This document shows positions 7,459-9,100 of a DNA stretch of 9,100 nucleotides, in pieces. Made by a program: the position numbers and the translations under genes. Each line of letters starts with the position of its first letter. Position 1 is the stretch's first letter. The DNA lies in the NCBI GenBank assembly GCA_045576675.1, contig JAZNGX010000073.1, positions 1 to 9,100 of the forward strand, given 5' to 3'. Below the pieces are notes generated by a model that saw only the letters and a list, made by a program, of their open reading frames with translations, was not told where the DNA came from and did no database searches. Source of the stretch: JAZNGX01 sp045576675 (lineage in GTDB: Bacteria; Bacillota; Clostridia; Monoglobales; Firm-18).

Positions 7459-7758
7459 TCAGTCTGACGATTTTAAAATCGCATCTGCAAAATTTTTATC
7501 ATTAACCGATACGCACGCTGTAAACTCTCTGCCAACAGCATTACCTAATGTTTCCATCTGACCGTAGGTAATAAGTCTGACCTTATAATAACTGCATTTA
7601 TCAGTAACTTTTTTTGCAGTAGCTGCCGATGCATTATGTGTAAGTATCACAAGCTTTGCTTTGTTAGACCTTATGCTTGCCACCACTGCATCAGTTCCGT
7701 CAGACAATTTTCCGGCTCTTTTTGCAAGTCCAACATAACCAAAAATCTTATCATTCAC
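7459..7758 (-). CDS. ylxQ: L7Ae/L30e-family RNA-binding protein YlxQ
   Basis: Small RNA-binding protein of the L7Ae/L30e/YbxF superfamily, thought to bind kink-turn-like RNA; its exact cellular role is not settled. The product has 99 residues, the usual size for ylxQ (also called rplGB). Conserved features are FGYVGLAKRAGKLSDGTDAV at 6-25, AKLVILTHNASAATAKKV at 34-51, and a late segment LGNAVGRE matching the family's G-x-x-x-G-R/K region. The family Asp in the 'A-x-D-A-S' loop appears here as Asn (HNAS). The start is GTG at 7758-7756, overlapping the ylxR stop by eight bases (GTGAATGA), with GAGGAG ten bases upstream. The ATG inside the overlap is out of frame. Location between ylxR and infB makes the assignment firm. 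Confidence 0.93.
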   Translation of the reverse strand: MNDKIFGYVGLAKRAGKLSDGTDAVVASIRSNKAKLVILTHNASAATAKKVTDKCSYYKVRLITYGQMETLGNAVGREFTACVSVNDKNFADAILKSSD

Positions 7759-8029
7759 AGCTTATACACTCCTCATAAACTTCCTTTGGAACATTTCTTT
7801 TAAGTCCTCTTGAAAGTCCGTTGCTTTTTAAAAGCTTATCCAAACACTGCTGTGACTTGCAGACATATACACCGCGTCCGCCTTTATTTGTCACCTCAAC
7901 ACTGCCATCTTTAAAACCGGCAACTCTTATAAGCTGACTTTGGGAAACAATCTGTCTGCAGGATATGCACATTCTCTGAGGAACATATTTACCGTTTTCA
8001 AAGATTTTATTATGCTTCACCGGAATCAT
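7751..8029 (-). CDS. ylxR: YlxR (DUF448) RNA-binding protein / RNase P modulator RnpM
   Basis: Small basic protein of the YlxR family. The Bacillus subtilis homologue has been proposed to bind RNase P RNA and modulate it (RnpM); in other bacteria YlxR has been described as a nucleoid-associated regulator. Here it has 92 residues. The family signatures are VPQRMCISCR at 16-25 and GGRGVYVC at 50-57, followed by the C-terminal GLSRGLKRNVP segment. Cysteines at 21, 24, 57 and 62 could form a metal site, and an extra CISC at 88-91 ends the protein. Start choice is uncertain. ATG at 8029 overlaps nusA by 20 bases, with AAAGAG eight bases upstream. GTG at 8020 (codon 4) has AAGAGG nine bases upstream and overlaps by 11. 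Either keeps all conserved parts. The function here is inferred from family and position. Confidence 0.93.
   Translation of the reverse strand: MIPVKHNKIFENGKYVPQRMCISCRQIVSQSQLIRVAGFKDGSVEVTNKGGRGVYVCKSQQCLDKLLKSNGLSRGLKRNVPKEVYEECISCE
7769..7774 (-). promoter_or_regulatory. Shine-Dalgarno for the GTG start of ylxQ, inside the ylxR 3' end
   Basis: GAGGAG on the minus strand with ten bases to the GTG at 7758-7756. It is embedded in the ylxR codons that encode the C-terminal acidic-Cys tail. A non-ATG start with a stop/start overlap suggests that ylxQ translation depends on ribosomes finishing ylxR. Confidence 0.75.
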
Positions 8030-9056
8030 CCTCTTCGCTCTTTATAATGTCTATTTTCCAACCTGTAAGCTTAGCAGCAAGTCTTGCATTCTGACCTTCC
8101 TTACCAATTGCAAGAGAAAGCTGTGATTTGCCAACAACAGCTGTGCAGATTTTTTCTTCTTCATTTACAGTAACTGAATCAACCTCTGCAGGTGCAAGAG
8201 CAGCTGAAATATATTCTGCAGGATTATCACTGTACTTAATAATATCAATTTTTTCACCGTTAAGCTCGTCAACAATATTTTGTACACGAGCACCCTTTGT
8301 ACCAACACAAGCACCAATCGGGTCAACATTTTCGTCATTTGACCACACTGCAATTTTTGTTCTTGAACCTGCCTCACGTGATACACTTTTGATTTCAACA
8401 ACACCGCTTTGGATTTCAGGAACCTCAAGCTCAAAAAGCTTTCTTACAAGACCTGCATGAGTTCTTGAAATGATAATCTGTGGTCCTTTTGTTGTTTTCT
8501 GAACATCAACAATGTAAATCTTAAGACGCTGATTCGGACGATAATCATCCTCAGGAACCTGTTCTTGTGGCATAAGCATTGCTTCAACAGTACCGAAATT
8601 AATCATAACGCTCTTACGTTCAACACGCTGAACGATACCTGACATAATCTCATTAACTTTATCAGCAAACTCATTGTAAACCATATTTCTTTCTGCTTCT
8701 CTTATACGCTGTGTAACAACCTGTCTTGCAGTCTGAGCAGCAATTCTGCCAAATGTCTGAGGAGCAGTTTGCTCTTCAATAATATCACCGATTTCATACT
8801 GAGGATTGATTTTTTTAGCATTTTCCAAAGAGATTTCACTGTCAGGGATAACAACCTCATCAACAACCTCTTTTTTAACAAATACTCTCATACTGCCGTT
8901 TTGTCTGTCAATTTCAACACGAACGTTTTTGTGATTGCCATAATTACGCTTGTAAGCAGAAACAAGTGCCTGCTCTAAAGCTTCAATAAGCACGTCACGG
9001 CTAATTCCTTTTTCCTTTTCAAATTCTTCCAGTAATGTAATAAAATCTTCGTTCAT
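8010..9056 (-). CDS. nusA: Transcription elongation/termination factor NusA
   Basis: Binds RNA polymerase near the RNA exit channel and stimulates hairpin-dependent pausing and intrinsic termination. The product has 348 residues, typical of Bacillota, which lack the C-terminal acidic repeats of enterobacterial NusA. An N-terminal polymerase-binding domain spans about 1-125 (DVLIEALEQALVSAYKR, then FGRIAAQTARQVVTQRIREAE). The S1 domain spans about 133-198 (GIVQRVERKSVMINFG…), KH1 has the GTKG loop at 252-255, and KH2 has GKEG at 318-321 followed by NARLAAKLTGWKIDI. A short acidic tail ends the protein. The ATG at 9056 is preceded by GGAGTGA with nine bases between. Only 16 genomic bases remain upstream before adapter sequence, so the expected rimP is not visible. 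ylxR overlaps its 3' end. Confidence 0.98.
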   Translation of the reverse strand: MNEDFITLLEEFEKEKGISRDVLIEALEQALVSAYKRNYGNHKNVRVEIDRQNGSMRVFVKKEVVDEVVIPDSEISLENAKKINPQYEIGDIIEEQTAPQTFGRIAAQTARQVVTQRIREAERNMVYNEFADKVNEIMSGIVQRVERKSVMINFGTVEAMLMPQEQVPEDDYRPNQRLKIYIVDVQKTTKGPQIIISRTHAGLVRKLFELEVPEIQSGVVEIKSVSREAGSRTKIAVWSNDENVDPIGACVGTKGARVQNIVDELNGEKIDIIKYSDNPAEYISAALAPAEVDSVTVNEEEKICTAVVGKSQLSLAIGKEGQNARLAAKLTGWKIDIIKSEEDDSGEA

Positions 9057-9065
9057 TTTTTCTGA

Positions 9066-9072
9066 TCACTCC
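9066..9072 (-). promoter_or_regulatory. Shine-Dalgarno site of nusA
   Basis: GGAGTGA on the minus strand, nine bases before the nusA ATG. It is the last recognisable genomic signal before the right-hand adapter. The TGA within it could also be the stop of an upstream gene such as rimP, but the frame cannot be judged from so little sequence. Confidence 0.7.
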
Positions 9073-9100
9073 AAGTCGGATCGTAGCCATGTCGTTCTGT
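9073..9100 (+). other. Sequencing adapter remnant (MGI/BGI read-2 adapter), not genomic
   Basis: The plus strand begins AAGTCGGATCGTAGCC here and, for 28 bases, matches the start of the MGI/BGISEQ read-2 3' adapter as I remember it. It shares its first eight bases (AAGTCGGA) with the adapter at the other end and then diverges, as the real adapter pair does. It is not part of the organism's genome and hides the sequence upstream of nusA. Confidence 0.95.

Noticed and set aside
20..9072. A hidden novel system (defence island, mobile element, CRISPR, toxin-antitoxin, phage genes)
   Set aside because: Every stretch is accounted for by nine recognised core genes with gaps of 37 bases or less. There are no direct-repeat arrays, transposase fragments, or change in strand or composition suggesting insertion.

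Overview
The window is a chromosomal fragment from a low-GC Gram-positive bacterium, most likely a member of the Clostridia (Bacillota). The evidence is AT-rich coding sequence, purine-rich Shine-Dalgarno sites before nearly every gene, a short NusA ending after KH2, and the nusA-ylxR-ylxQ-infB cluster. A finer placement (for example a gut Oscillospirales lineage) is only a guess. About 20 bases at the left end and 28 at the right end are not biological. They match the two MGI/BGI (DNBSEQ) sequencing adapters, so the genuine sequence runs from about 20 to 9072.

All nine genes lie on the minus strand and read from right to left: nusA, ylxR, ylxQ, infB, rbfA, nrnA, truB, ribF, ileS. They are packed tightly. 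Gaps are 4 to 37 bases, and three junctions overlap (nusA/ylxR, ylxQ over the ylxR stop, and a 4-base overlap at truB/ribF). No non-coding stretch exceeds about 40 bases. I see no terminator, tRNA, mobile element, repeat array or CRISPR. The main promoter must lie beyond the right end, probably upstream of rimP, which usually precedes nusA.

The genes form a housekeeping information-processing operon. NusA controls elongation and termination, and YlxR and YlxQ are small RNA-binding proteins. IF2 starts translation, RbfA matures the 30S subunit, and TruB makes tRNA pseudouridine-55. NrnA degrades nano-RNA and pAp, RibF makes FMN and FAD, and IleS charges tRNA-Ile. The nusA-to-ribF order is classic for Bacillota. 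The less usual point is that ileS follows ribF directly, with no room for a T-box leader and no rpsO between. A weak candidate promoter for ileS overlaps the end of ribF.

Main cautions for a reader: the apparent ileS stop is created by the adapter junction, so that gene is truncated and not a complete 700-residue protein. Several genes start at GTG or TTG, or well inside the longest open frame. I found no previously undescribed system here; this is a conserved core operon with a few details worth checking.
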